Assembly: GCF_026343335.1 (NCBI RefSeq)
Contig: NZ_JAPELX010000001.1
Location: forward strand, 2,542,001-2,606,000
Reading direction: 5' to 3'
From: Streptomyces sp. NBC_00078
GTDB taxonomy: Bacteria > Actinomycetota > Actinomycetes > Streptomycetales > Streptomycetaceae
Length of the DNA: 64,000 nucleotides
The notes beneath the pieces are model-generated. The model was not told the origin of the DNA. It ran no database searches and saw nothing but the letters and a program-made list of their open reading frames with translations. Of the stretch, positions 1 to 9,600 are shown one piece after another (position 1 is the stretch's first letter; each line of letters opens with the position of its first letter). Both the position numbers and the translations under genes were made by a program.

Positions 1-937
1 TCCGCGCCATCGGGAACGACGCCGGCCAGCTGAACCCGAAGCCGCTGCCGGCCGCCCCCTGCGTGGAGCGCATCTGGGAGGTGACGCCGTTCAGGGCGCG
101 GTCGTTCATCGTGCCGTTCAGGTCGCCGAGCAGCACCTTCCGCTTCAGCGGCTCGTCGGCGATGGCCTCGCCCAGGGCGTTGGCACTCTTGTCGCGCTGG
201 CGGGCCGTGAACCCGGCCTCCAGCTTCACACGCACCGACGGGAGGTGGGCGACGTAGACGGCGACCGGCCCCTCGGGCGTGGTGACCGTCGCGCGCATGG
301 CGCGTGTCCAGCCCAGCTTGATGTCGACGGCCCTGACGCCGGTCATCGGGTCCTTGCTCCACAGGCCGACGGTGCCCTGCACCGAGTGGTACCTGTACGT
401 CGACGCGAGCGCCTTCTCGTACACCGGAACCGCCGACGCGGTCAGCTCCTCCAGGGCCACCACGTCCGCGCCGGAGGCGGCCACGTCGCGGGCCGTGCCG
501 GACGGGTCGGGGTTGTCGGCGTTGACGTTGTGCGTGGCGACGGTCAGGTCACCGCCGCCGCCGGTCTTGTCGGAGAGCAGACCGCCGAAGAGGTTCAGCC
601 ACACGATCGCCGGCAGCACCACCGCGATCAGGGCCGTCGCCGACCTGCGCACCAGGGCGAGCAGGAGCAGCACCGGGACCAGGAAGCCCAGCCAGGGCAG
701 GAAGGTGTCGGTGAGGCTGCCCAGGTTGCCGATGCGGTTCGGGATCCGCGCGTGCAGCAGCATGACCAGGGCGAGGAGCACCGCGGTCGCGGCAACGACG
801 ACGCCTCGGCGCCAGATTCTTGGGTCGCCGCGCCATCCGGAGGCCAGGCGGCCCATCAGGCGCCGGAACCGGTCTCCCCGGCGCTCGGGCCCCGAGCCGC
901 CGTTGTCCGTCTCCGTCATGTACGCCTGCTGCGCCAT
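1..937 (-). CDS. Endonuclease/exonuclease/phosphatase family protein, membrane-anchored, C-terminus beyond window edge
   Basis: The reverse strand is open from an ATG at 937 to base 2 without a stop, so the C-terminus lies outside the window. The visible 312 residues hold a basic N-terminus, about three hydrophobic segments (residues about 45-120: VLLALVMLL, LGFLVPVLLLLALV, ALIAVVLPAIVWL) and then an EEP-type nuclease domain. Its hallmarks are ATHNVNADN near the domain start, the VVALEEL metal-binding Glu block and VLLGDLNGTMND, the family's GD-x-N motif. Three membrane segments followed by an extracytoplasmic EEP domain is a common actinobacterial arrangement. Substrate is unknown; DNA, phosphoinositide or sphingolipid phosphoesters are family options. 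An in-frame ATG at 919 is an alternative start; neither has a strong ribosome binding site. Confidence 0.82.
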   Translation of the reverse strand, partial: MAQQAYMTETDNGGSGPERRGDRFRRLMGRLASGWRGDPRIWRRGVVVAATAVLLALVMLLHARIPNRIGNLGSLTDTFLPWLGFLVPVLLLLALVRRSATALIAVVLPAIVWLNLFGGLLSDKTGGGGDLTVATHNVNADNPDPSGTARDVAASGADVVALEELTASAVPVYEKALASTYRYHSVQGTVGLWSKDPMTGVRAVDIKLGWTRAMRATVTTPEGPVAVYVAHLPSVRVKLEAGFTARQRDKSANALGEAIADEPLKRKVLLGDLNGTMNDRALNGVTSQMRSTQGAAGSGFGFSWPASFPMAR

Positions 938-1147
938 ACCGCGTCGCCTCACTGCCTGCCTTGCAACACCGTCCGTCCCCCGCACCACGGGGGTGCCGAA
1001 CACCCCCCTAGACCCTAGGGGATGATCGGCCCTGGACCTGCCGTCACATGACGGCCGTACGGGGACGAGGACGACCGACCCGGCGCCGGGAGTTCCACTT
1101 ACGGCCGTGGAAAGCGCCGTCTGTGACGAACGGCGCACACTCGGGCC

Positions 1148-1199
1148 GCGCACTCGGGCTGCGCATTCGGGCTGCGCATTCGGGCTGCGCATTCGGGCT
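1148..1199. repeat. Four tandem copies of a 13-bp repeat
   Basis: The unit GCGCATTCGGGCT occurs at 1161-1173, 1174-1186 and 1187-1199. A one-base variant lies at 1148-1160 and a degraded copy before it. The array ends on the stop codon of the TetR gene, so the repeat reaches into its last codons. Confidence 0.9.
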
Positions 1200-1827
1200 A
1201 TGGCTTCGGGGAACTGACGGGCCGTAGCCCTTCGAGGAGCGTGTCGACCAGCCGCTCCGAAAGGCCCTCGGGCAGATCGGCGTCGGGCCGCATGACGGTG
1301 CGCAGCAGCATCGGGCCGACGACGATGTCGTTCAGCAACTCGATGTCGACGTCCGCCCGGATCTCGCCGTTCGCCTGCCCCCGCCGCAGGACCTCGACCT
1401 GGCGCCTGCGGCGCGGTTCGACGACCGAGGCGTGGTACGCCGCCCAGATCTTCGGGCTGCTCTTCATCTGCGCGAAGACGTTGTGCAGCAGCAGCGAGGA
1501 GCGGGTCAGCAGGGCGCGCCTGCGCAGCTGTTCCAGCATCGCCACCAGGTCGTCGCGCATCGAGGTGCCGGGCAGCTGCGGATCCGGCGGCTCGGCACCT
1601 CGTACGACGTCGACGAAGAGCTCCTCCTTGCCGTTCCAGCGGCGGTAGATGGTGGCCTTGCCGACTCCCGCCGTGCGCGCGATGCGCTCGATGGAGAGTT
1701 CGGCCAGCGGCACGCCCTCCTCCAGCAGCTTCATCACGCCCTCGACGATCGCACGCTCGACGGCCTCACTGCGGGGGCGGCCCCTGGCGGGTCCCTCGGG
1801 AGCGGCTTGGCTGTCGGCGAGGCTCAC
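1198..1827 (-). CDS. TetR/AcrR family transcriptional regulator
   Basis: This 209-residue protein has a typical TetR N-terminal DNA-binding domain. The stretch IERIARTAGVGKATIYRRW at about residues 46-64 is the helix-turn-helix. It is followed by an all-helical ligand/dimer domain of the kind found in TetR_C regulators. It sits 73 bp downstream of a 14-TM drug exporter on the same strand, so the pair is probably one transcript or a regulator/target pair. The likely role is ligand-relieved repression of the exporter, perhaps through the palindrome upstream of the exporter start at 3512-3532. The effector cannot be read from sequence. The gene's last codons merge with a 13-bp tandem repeat array. 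Confidence 0.9.
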   Translation of the reverse strand: MSLADSQAAPEGPARGRPRSEAVERAIVEGVMKLLEEGVPLAELSIERIARTAGVGKATIYRRWNGKEELFVDVVRGAEPPDPQLPGTSMRDDLVAMLEQLRRRALLTRSSLLLHNVFAQMKSSPKIWAAYHASVVEPRRRRQVEVLRRGQANGEIRADVDIELLNDIVVGPMLLRTVMRPDADLPEGLSERLVDTLLEGLRPVSSPKP

Positions 1828-1900
1828 TTCACTGCGTCCCTTCGGTGTGCTGAACCCGATTCTCCCTTGCGTACGACACCACCCCGCAGGCCGGACGGCG

Positions 1901-3490
1901 TTATTCCGCCGCTGTGACCAACTCCTGGGCGTCCGCGCCCTCCTGACGGGCCGGCGGCTTCCCCGGCAGGAACAGCGCCACGACGACCGCGCCGACCACC
2001 GCCACGCCCGCGCCCCACAGCGCGGTGAGGTGCATGGCGTGCAGGAACGCGTCGTTGGCCGGAGTGACCAGCGCCCTGCCCTGCGGGCCGAGCTTGGCGG
2101 CGACGCCGAGCGTGGCCTCGATGGACTCGCCGGCGGTGTCGCGCAGGGCGGGGGGCAGCGGGCCGAGCTTGCCCTCGATGCCGTTGCGGTAGGCCGTGGA
2201 CAGCACCGAGCCGAGGACCGCGATGCCGAGCGCGCCGCCGACCTGGCGGAAGGTGTTGCTGAGCGCGGACGCGGAGCCGGCCTTCTCGCGGGGCAGGGCC
2301 TGCATGATGACGACGCTGGTCGGCGTCATGATGTGCGCCATGCCGGTGCCCATGAGGAAGAAGATGACCTCCAGGAGCCAGATCGGGGTGTCCGCGTCCA
2401 GCGTGGCGAACGCGGCCAGCATCGCCGCGATGATCACCATGCCGCCCGTGGTGGTGGCCCGGTTGCCGAAGCGGTCGACGACCAGCCGGGCGCGCGGCGC
2501 GAAGATCAGCTGGGCGGCGGCCAGCGGCAGCATCAGCAGACCGGTCTGCAGCGGCGAGTAGCCGCGCACGCTCTGGGTGTAGAAGACCGAGAAGAAGGTC
2601 ACGCCCATGAGCGCGAAGAAGACCAGCGCGATGGCGGCCATGGCGGCCGAGAAGACCTTGTTCCTGAAGTACGTGACGTCGAGCGAAGGGTGGTCGCTGC
2701 GCTTCTCGAACACGATGAAGGCTGCGAGGACCACGACGCCGGCGGCGATGGTCGACAGCACCTTGACGTCGGTGAAGTCGGCCAGCTCGCCGCCCTTGAT
2801 GATGCCGTAGACGAGCAGGACGAGGCCGACCACGGACAGGACGACACCGACGGGGTCGACACGGCCGGGCTTCGGGTCGCGGGAGTCGGGGACCAGCCAC
2901 AGCATCAGCCCCAGGGCGAGGAGCACGATCGGCACGTTGATGAGGAAGACGGAGCCCCACCAGAAGTGGTCGAGGAGCACACCGCCGGTGATGGGCCCTA
3001 TGGCGATGGCGAGACCGACGCCGCCCGCCCAGATGCCGATGGCCTTGGGCTGCTCGTCGCGCTCGAAGACGTTCATCAGGACCGCGAGGGTGGCCGGCAT
3101 GACGAAGGCCGCGCCGAGGCCCATCAGGGCGCGGAAGGCGATGAGCTGGGTCGCCGAGCCGGACTCGGCGGCCAGCGCCGACCCGATGCCGAACACGGCG
3201 AGACCGCCGAGCAGGACTTTCTTGCGCCCCAGTCGGTCGCCGAGCAGGCCCGCGGTGAACAGCAGGCCCGCGAAGACGAGCGTGTAGGCGTTGATCGCCC
3301 ACTCCAGCTCGCTCTGCGTGGCTCCCAGGCCGGTCGGGGCCGGCGTCGAGATCGTCTTGATGGCGACGTTCAGGATCGAGTTGTCGAGCACCACGATCAG
3401 CAGGCTCAGCATCAGCACACCGAGGATCGCCCAGCGGCGCCGGTACACGGCTTCGGGTACCCGGGTGGCAGGAACGGGTGGAGAGGTCAT
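1901..3490 (-). CDS. MFS transporter, DHA2 (EmrB/QacA) 14-TM drug efflux family
   Basis: The 529-residue protein has a length and hydrophobic periodicity that fit the 14-TM DHA2 family of proton-coupled drug exporters. Visible marks are [13 protein letters not shown] in TM1 (motif D1-like LDxTIVNVA), [14 protein letters not shown] (motif A, loop 2-3) and a [14 protein letters not shown] antiporter-type motif C. The start is the ATG at 3490, which follows a region with a palindromic operator. A TetR regulator lies just downstream. It acts in the cytoplasmic membrane; substrates are probably hydrophobic drugs or secondary metabolites, but specificity is not predictable. Confidence 0.92.
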   Translation of the reverse strand: MTSPPVPATRVPEAVYRRRWAILGVLMLSLLIVVLDNSILNVAIKTISTPAPTGLGATQSELEWAINAYTLVFAGLLFTAGLLGDRLGRKKVLLGGLAVFGIGSALAAESGSATQLIAFRALMGLGAAFVMPATLAVLMNVFERDEQPKAIGIWAGGVGLAIAIGPITGGVLLDHFWWGSVFLINVPIVLLALGLMLWLVPDSRDPKPGRVDPVGVVLSVVGLVLLVYGIIKGGELADFTDVKVLSTIAAGVVVLAAFIVFEKRSDHPSLDVTYFRNKVFSAAMAAIALVFFALMGVTFFSVFYTQSVRGYSPLQTGLLMLPLAAAQLIFAPRARLVVDRFGNRATTTGGMVIIAAMLAAFATLDADTPIWLLEVIFFLMGTGMAHIMTPTSVVIMQALPREKAGSASALSNTFRQVGGALGIAVLGSVLSTAYRNGIEGKLGPLPPALRDTAGESIEATLGVAAKLGPQGRALVTPANDAFLHAMHLTALWGAGVAVVGAVVVALFLPGKPPARQEGADAQELVTAAE

Positions 3491-3511
3491 GGGACCAGAC
3501 TAGGTAATTCA

Positions 3512-3532
3512 GATACGAGACCGTGCCGTATC
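3512..3532. promoter_or_regulatory. Candidate TetR operator upstream of the exporter
   Basis: GATACG and CGTATC half-sites flank an AC-x-GT core, making a 21-bp near-perfect palindrome with four non-matching positions plus the centre. It lies 22 bp upstream of the exporter start, where a repressor would block transcription. Its size and symmetry suit the neighbouring TetR protein. The link is an inference. Confidence 0.5.
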
Positions 3533-3562
3533 GAAATGTTTTTACCCAGTCCTTACGTGAGA

Positions 3563-3600
3563 GACGTCCATCCGGCCTCCATCGCTACGTGATGGACGTC
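3563..3600. repeat. 10-bp inverted repeat between exporter and panB
   Basis: GACGTCCATC at 3563-3572 and GATGGACGTC at 3591-3600 are exact reverse complements with an 18-bp loop. The repeat lies 91 bp before the panB start, so it could be a panB operator or leader hairpin. No T-tract follows. Confidence 0.5.
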
Positions 3601-3690
3601 CCTCTGGCTCTCTCTGGCACGAAGTGCCACCATGGAGGTGATCCGGGGACGCCGTGAGGGCGCCTCGAGATGACTGAAGGAGCCGTTGCA

Positions 3691-4566
3691 ATGACGCAGC
3701 TCTCGGCTGCCCAGACTGTCCAGAACAGGCCCTCCGACGGCAGCAAGGCGCTGTACGGGGGGAAGGGCACACGCCGTATCACCGTTCGCGACATCGCCCT
3801 CGCCAAGGAACGCGGCGAGAAGTGGCCCATGCTCACCGCCTACGACGCGATGACCGCGTCCGTCTTCGACGAGGCCGGCATCCCGGTGCTCCTCGTCGGC
3901 GACTCGGCGGGCAACTGCCACCTCGGGTACGAGACGACCGTGCCGGTCACCCTCGACGAGATGACCATGCTGTCGGCTGCCGTGGTACGCGGCACCCAGC
4001 GCGCCCTGATCGTCGGCGACCTCCCCTTCGGCTCCTACCAGGAGGGCCCGGTGCAGGCGCTGCGCTCGGCGACCCGGCTGGTCAAGGAGGCCGGCGTCGG
4101 GGCGGTCAAGCTGGAGGGCGGCGAGCGCTCGCACGAACAGATCCGCCTCCTGGTGGAGTCCGGCATCCCGGTCATGGCCCACATCGGCCTCACCCCGCAG
4201 TCCGTCAACGCCATGGGCTACCGCGTGCAGGGGCGCGGCGAGGAGGCGGCCCAGCAGCTGCTGCGGGACGCGAAGGCCGTGCAGGACGCGGGCGCGTTCG
4301 CGGTGGTCCTGGAGCTGGTTCCGGCGGAGCTGGCGGCCGAGGTGACGCGGGTGCTGCACATTCCCACGGTCGGGATCGGCGCCGGTCCCGAGACTGACGC
4401 ACAGGTGCTGGTCTGGACGGACATGCTGGGCCTGACCCCGGGCCGGGTCCCGAAGTTCGTCAAGAAGTACGCGGCCCTGCGCGAGGTCATGGGCGACGCG
4501 GTCAAGGAGTTCGCCCAGGACGTGGTCGGCGGGACGTTCCCGTCGGAGGAGAACTCCGTCCACTAG
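3691..4566 (+). CDS. panB: 3-methyl-2-oxobutanoate hydroxymethyltransferase
   Basis: PanB transfers a hydroxymethyl group from 5,10-methylenetetrahydrofolate to 2-oxoisovalerate, giving ketopantoate, the first committed step of pantothenate and CoA synthesis in the cytosol. The 291-residue product has the conserved blocks WPMLTAYDAMTASVFDEAG, LLVGDSAGN (metal-binding Asp), GAVKLEGG, MAHIGLTPQSV, VLELVPAEL and VGIGAGPETDAQVLVW. The start at 3691 is preferred over an in-frame ATG at 3670 because GAAGGAG sits 8 nt upstream, while the earlier ATG has no such site. The gene appears monocistronic and ends at a strong terminator. CoA supply also matters for the carrier proteins of the NRPS cluster further right, but no direct link is visible. 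Confidence 0.96.
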   Translation: MTQLSAAQTVQNRPSDGSKALYGGKGTRRITVRDIALAKERGEKWPMLTAYDAMTASVFDEAGIPVLLVGDSAGNCHLGYETTVPVTLDEMTMLSAAVVRGTQRALIVGDLPFGSYQEGPVQALRSATRLVKEAGVGAVKLEGGERSHEQIRLLVESGIPVMAHIGLTPQSVNAMGYRVQGRGEEAAQQLLRDAKAVQDAGAFAVVLELVPAELAAEVTRVLHIPTVGIGAGPETDAQVLVWTDMLGLTPGRVPKFVKKYAALREVMGDAVKEFAQDVVGGTFPSEENSVH

Positions 4567-4583
4567 AGCCATCGCGGTACAGA

Positions 4584-4622
4584 GGCAGCCCGCCGATCTT
4601 CCCCCGTCGGCGGGCTGCTGCC
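4584..4622 (+). terminator. Hairpin terminator after panB
   Basis: CAGCCCGCCGA and TCGGCGGGCTG pair as an 11-bp GC-rich stem about 20 bp after the panB stop. The T-tract is weak, as is common in Streptomyces. Confidence 0.75.
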
Positions 4623-4639
4623 TTGTGGCTCCGGCCGTG

Positions 4640-4703
4640 TCTGGGGCTTCGCCCGCAGACCGCCATCGGCCCGAAAGGCTTCGTCCTCCGACGCCGGACG
4701 GGC
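4640..4703 (-). repeat. Streptomyces-type intergenic repeat, copy 1
   Basis: On the minus strand this reads GCCCGTCCGGCGTCGGAGGA, then a GGGCCGA-containing middle and a GGTCTGCGGGC...AGCCCCAG end. It matches, in the same order, the copy at 27131-27199. The pattern belongs to a non-coding repeat family I know as widespread in Streptomyces intergenic regions. Confidence 0.65.
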
Positions 4704-4789
4704 GCCGAGCCGGCCGATGTCGGCGCCCTGTCCGGGCCTGTAGGTGAGCTGTCGGTCGTTTGTCGGTGGGGCCTGGCACCGTTCTCGGC

Positions 4790-5815
4790 ATGACGCGATT
4801 CGACAAGAACTCCAGTGACGGCGGTATCGCCGTGACCGTACGGGGGATGGTCAAGCACTACGGCGAGACCAAGGCGCTGGACGGCGTCGACCTGGACGTG
4901 CGCGAGGGCACCGTGATGGGTGTGCTCGGGCCGAACGGGGCCGGTAAGACCACCCTCGTACGGATTCTGTCCACTCTCCTGCAGCCGACCGCCGGGCAGG
5001 CGACCGTCGCCGGATACGACGTGCTGCGGCAGCCGCGGCAGCTGCGCCGGGTGATAGGACTCACCGGGCAGTACGCCTCGGTCGACGAGAAGCTGCCCGG
5101 CTGGGAGAACCTCTACATGATCGGGCGGCTGCTCGACCTGCCCCGCAAGCAGGCCCGCACGCGGGCCGACGAACTGCTGGAGCGGTTCTCGCTGACGGAC
5201 GCCGCCAAGCGCCCCGCGAGCACCTACTCCGGCGGTATGCGGCGGCGGCTCGACCTCGCCGCCTCCCTGATCGGGCGGCCCGAGGTGCTGTTCCTCGACG
5301 AGCCGACCACCGGACTCGACCCCCGTACCCGCAACGAGGTGTGGGACGAGGTCAAGACGATGGTCGGCGAGGGCGTGACCGTCGTGCTGACCACCCAGTA
5401 CATGGAGGAGGCCGAGCAGCTCGCCTCCGAGCTGACGGTCGTCGACCACGGCAAGGTCATCGCGGGCGGTGCCATCGACGAGCTGAAGGCCAGGGTCGGC
5501 GGACGGACGCTGCGGGTGAAGCCCGCCGATCCGCTGCACCTGCGCCCCCTCGCCGGAGCCCTCGACGAGCTCGGCATCACCGGGCTCGCCACGACCACCG
5601 TCGACACCGAGGGCGGCACCGTGCTCGTCCCGGTCCTCAGCGACGAGCAGCTGACCGCCGTGGTCAGCGTGGTCATGGCACGCGGCATCACCATCAGCTC
5701 CATCACCACCGAACTGCCCAGCCTGGACGAGGTGTTCCTGTCCCTCACCGGCCACCGCGCCAGTGCCCCGCAGGACGCCGTACCCACCGAGACCCGCGAG
5801 GAGGTCGCCGCATGA
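4790..5815 (+). CDS. Daunorubicin-resistance-type ABC transporter ATP-binding protein
   Basis: This 341-residue protein is the ATPase of a two-gene ABC exporter of the DrrA type. Walker A (GPNGAGKTT) is near residue 47, the signature YSGGMRRRLDLA near residue 146 and Walker B FLDEPTTGLDP near residue 167, followed by the switch region VVLTTQYMEEAEQL. The C-terminal part from about residue 225 fits the DrrA-type extension. The ATG at 4790 was chosen; a TTG 30 bp upstream is possible but less likely. The ribosome binding site is weak. The stop overlaps the start of the permease gene by 4 bp, so the two are co-translated. Substrate is unknown; hydrophobic antibiotic export is typical. Confidence 0.93.
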   Translation: MTRFDKNSSDGGIAVTVRGMVKHYGETKALDGVDLDVREGTVMGVLGPNGAGKTTLVRILSTLLQPTAGQATVAGYDVLRQPRQLRRVIGLTGQYASVDEKLPGWENLYMIGRLLDLPRKQARTRADELLERFSLTDAAKRPASTYSGGMRRRLDLAASLIGRPEVLFLDEPTTGLDPRTRNEVWDEVKTMVGEGVTVVLTTQYMEEAEQLASELTVVDHGKVIAGGAIDELKARVGGRTLRVKPADPLHLRPLAGALDELGITGLATTTVDTEGGTVLVPVLSDEQLTAVVSVVMARGITISSITTELPSLDEVFLSLTGHRASAPQDAVPTETREEVAA

Positions 5816-6639
5816 GCGCCGCAACCGCCACCGCCACCGCTCCGGCCGCCGTCGCCGACGCCCGTATCCCGCTGCGGGGCCAACTGCGTCACACCGGCGC
5901 CCTGATCCGCCGCAACCTGCTGTGGATCAAGCAGGACCCCGAGTCGATGTTCGACGCCCTGCTGATGCCGGTCATCTTCACCCTGCTGTTCGTGTTCGTC
6001 TTCGGCGGTTCGATCGGGCAGGCCCTGGGCGGCGGTCAGCACGGGTACGTGCAATACGTCATCCCGGGCATGATCGCGATGATGAGCATGTCGCTGTCAC
6101 AGGGCGTCGGCACAGGGTTCAGCCAGGACTTCAACTCCGGTGTCATGGACCGCTTCCGGTCGCTGCCGATCGGCCGCGGCTCGGTGCTGTTCGCGAAGAT
6201 CGCGGTCGAGTTGGCGCGGATGCTGTTCGCGACCACCGTGCTGATGATCGTCGCCGTCCTGGTCGGGTTCGACATCAACCACTGGGGCGGTCTGTTCGCG
6301 GCCGTCGGCCTGGCCTCCGTGTTCGCCTCCTCGATCATGTGGGTGTTCCTCACCCTGGGCGTGACCCTGAAGAACGCGCAGTCCGTGCAGGCGATGGGCT
6401 TCCTGGTCCTCTTCCCGCTGCAGTTCGGCTCGTCGATCTTCGCGCCGACGAACTCGATGCCGGGCTGGCTGCAGGCCTTCACCGACTACAACCCGCTGTC
6501 CACGCTCGCGGACGCGGCCCGCGGGCTGATGGTGGGCGGCCCGGTCGCGCACGACCTGTGGGTGACGCTGGGCTGGTCGGTGGCGATCACCGCGGTGGCG
6601 GGGCCCTACGCGATCCACAAGTTCCGTACCAAGAGCTGA
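5812..6639 (+). CDS. ABC-2 type permease of the DrrB family
   Basis: The 275-residue membrane partner of the preceding ATPase begins at ATGA overlapping its stop (5812-5815). After a short Ala/Thr-rich N-terminus it has about six hydrophobic segments, including LLMPVIFTLLFVFVFGG, YVIPGMIAMMSMSL and VAILITAVAG-like stretches. Conserved ABC-2 features are NLLWIKQDPESMFDALLMPV at the first membrane entry and GVGTGFSQDFNSGVMDRFRSLPI after TM2, the latter resembling the EAA-like loop of DrrB proteins. Together the pair would form a half-size exporter acting as a 2+2 complex. It is convergent with the AfsR-like gene, only 20 bp away, with no obvious terminator between. Confidence 0.92.
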   Translation: MSAATATATAPAAVADARIPLRGQLRHTGALIRRNLLWIKQDPESMFDALLMPVIFTLLFVFVFGGSIGQALGGGQHGYVQYVIPGMIAMMSMSLSQGVGTGFSQDFNSGVMDRFRSLPIGRGSVLFAKIAVELARMLFATTVLMIVAVLVGFDINHWGGLFAAVGLASVFASSIMWVFLTLGVTLKNAQSVQAMGFLVLFPLQFGSSIFAPTNSMPGWLQAFTDYNPLSTLADAARGLMVGGPVAHDLWVTLGWSVAITAVAGPYAIHKFRTKS

Positions 6640-6659
6640 CGTTCACGCCGGTGCGCACG

Positions 6660-9600
6660 TCACACCAGGGCGGTGGCCTCCTCGGGAGAGAGGCCGCCGC
6701 CCTCGGCGTGCGCGGCCTCGTACGCCTGGTCGCCGAGCACGGCCCGCACCTGCCGCTCCGCGCGCTCGTACACCGCGCGTTCCAGGGATGTCGGGACATG
6801 GCTCGACGGCAGTGCCGCCCGGGCCGCCCCGATGCAGCGGGCGGCGTCGCGGGCCCGGCTGCCGCCGTCCGAAACGGCCAGGCCGATCGCGGAGAGGGCC
6901 AGGTACAGGGGCCGCATATGCGGGGCGATGGCCTCGGACACCGGATCGCCGGCCCGCCGCAGGGCCTGCCTGGCCTTGTCAAGGGAGGCATCGTGATTGC
7001 CGTCGACCGCCTCCACCCAGGCCTCCGAGCCGAGTATGAAAGCGTCGAAGACGACGAAGTGGGAACTACTGAACTCCCCACGCAGCAGTCGCAGTTGCTC
7101 GCGCGCCTCGGTGAGCCGGTCGGTCATGGCGAGCCGCCCCGCGAGGAACATCCGGGCGGCGGGCATGGCCTCGTTGCCCGGGCCGAACGGCATCTCGATC
7201 ACCTCGCGCAGGATCCGCTCGCCCTCCTCGGCCTCGCCCGCCTCCATGAGCGCGGCGCCGAGCCGGGCACCCAGCACCGCCATCTGGGCATTGGCACCGA
7301 GCCGTTCGGCATACTCGATCGCCGACTCGTAGTCGTCGGCGGCGCGCCGGTACTCGCCGATCCGTTCACGGGCCTCGCCCCGCGCCGAGAGCGCTTCGGC
7401 CGCGCCCCACAGGTCGCCGATGCGCTGGTAGATCTCCAGTGACTCGTCGGCGTCGCGGGCCGCGTCGCCCGCCCAGTCGCTGCGGTTGGCCAGGACGTTG
7501 GCGCGCATCTGGAGCGTGGCGGCGAGCTCCCACTCCATGCCGGGGGTGGTGCGGCAGGTGTGGACGGAGGCGTCGAGGATGGCGGGCAGCCGCGACACAC
7601 CGCCGGTCAGCATCACCGCGTAGAACCAGACCATGCCGGGGGTGCGGCAGATCTGCGGGGCGCCGGGTTCGTACACCTCGGTGATCAGGCGCAGCTTCTC
7701 CTTCGCCCGCGGGGAGTCCCAGGCCTCCAACTCGGTGTCCATGCAGGCCAGATGGGCGAGATGAAGACCGCGCCGGGCCTCGGCGAGGAGTTCGCCGGTC
7801 AGCGGGGGCGGGACGTCGGTGCAGCGCTGCCAGACCGGGGCGGCTCGCCGGACGGGGGCGGTGAAGGGGTCGGGGCCGAGGGCCATGACCTCCACACACC
7901 AGTTGCGCGCCTCGATCCGCACGTCGCGAATCTGCCAGTACCAGGCCAGCGACAGGACGAGACAGAGGCCTTCCTGTTCGTCGCGCTCGCTGACGGCATG
8001 GCGCAGGGCGGTGCGGAGGTTCTCGTACTCGCGCTCCAGCAGTCCGATGGCGGCGAGTTGGCCGGGGCCGCGGAGCAACGGGTCGGTGGTGCGGGCGAGT
8101 TCGCGGTAGTACGTCAGGTGGGCGCGCTCGGCCCCGGCCCGCTGCCCGGCCTCGTCGAGCCGCTCGGCGGCGTACTCGCCGACGGTTTCGAGCAGCCGGT
8201 AGCGCATCTCTCCACTGCCCGAGGGAGCGGCCACGACCAGGGACTTGTCGACGAGCGATCCGAGGGCTTCCAGCGCTCCGGACCCGCACACGGCCTCGGC
8301 GGCGGCGAGTTCGCAGCCGCCGGCGAACACCGACAGGCGGCGCAGCACGTCCCGTTCGGCCTCGTCGAGCAGCTCCCAGGACCAGTCGACGACCGCGCGC
8401 AGGGTCTGCTGGCGGGGCAGGACGGTGCGGCTGCCGGAGGTGAGCAGCCGGAAGCGGTCGTCGAGCCGGTCGGCGATCTGGCGGGGCGTCAGCATACGGA
8501 GCCGGGCGGCGGCGAGCTCGATGGCCAGGGGCAGTCCGTCGAGCCGCAGGCAGATTTCGGCGCACGCGTCGGGATCCTCGTCGATGCGGAACCCGGGCCT
8601 GGCGGCGGCGCCCCGGTCGGCGAGCAGCCGCAGGGCCACCGGCTCCGGCAGTGGTTCCACCGGCCGCAGCACCTCCCCCGGTACGCCGAGGGGTTCACGG
8701 CTCGTGGCGAGCACCGTCAGCTCCGGGCAGCGCTCCAGGAGCTGCTCCACCAGCCGGGCGGCCGCGTCGACGACGTGCTCGCAGTTGTCGAGGACGATCA
8801 GCATGCGCCGCCTGCCGCAGTGCTCGGCGAGCCGCTCCAGCGGATCGTCGTTGCGGTCGCTCCCGGCCGCCCGCATGGCTTCCGCTCCGGCGCCGTACAG
8901 CACGGTCTCGCGGGCTCCCACCGCGGTGAGCACGGCCTCCGGTACGGCGTCCGGGTCGTCCAGGGGTGCGAGCTCGGCCAGCCACACCCCGTCCCGGGCC
9001 GCGTCCCGCACGGTCTCGGCGGTCTCCTGCGACAACCGTGTCTTCCCGGCCCCGCCCGGCCCGAGCAGCGTGACGAGTCGGGCCGACGCGAGATCACCCC
9101 GAATGGCATCGATGTCGGCCTCCCGGCCGACGAAGGAGGTCAGCCGGGCGCGGAGGTTACCGGGCAGCGGGGCACCGGGGCCGGCGGGCGGGGCGACGGC
9201 CGGCCCACCGGCTGCGGCCCTGGGGCTGCCTCCGGCCAGCAACTCCCCGTGCAGCGCGGCCAGTTCGGGACCGGGATCGGAGCCCAGCCGGTCCGCCAGC
9301 AGCCGCCGTACGTCGTCGTACGCGTCCAGCGCCTCCGCCGTGCGGCCCGCGTCGCGCAGGGCGCGCAGGCGCAGCACCTGGAGGGGTTCGTCGAGGGGGT
9401 GGGTGTCGCAGAGGGCGGTCAGTTCGGGCAGGGACTGCTCGGCGTGGCCCAGGGCGAGCGCGGCGGTGTGGCGGGCGCGCAGGGCGTCCAGGCGACGGGT
9501 GTCCCAACGGGCCGCCTCGGCGGTGCGGTCGGGGAGGTCGGTGAGGGCGGGACCGCGCCACAGGCCGAGGGCGTCGTCGAGGACGACGGCCGCCTTGGCG

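Noticed and set aside
1649..3592. Plus-strand frame opposite the TetR/MFS pair
   Set aside because: Low-complexity Gly/Asp/Arg/Gln product; the minus strand has a full DHA2 transporter.
3670..3690. Earlier panB start at 3670
   Set aside because: No ribosome binding site, whereas GAAGGAG precedes the ATG at 3691 and the protein then starts as expected.
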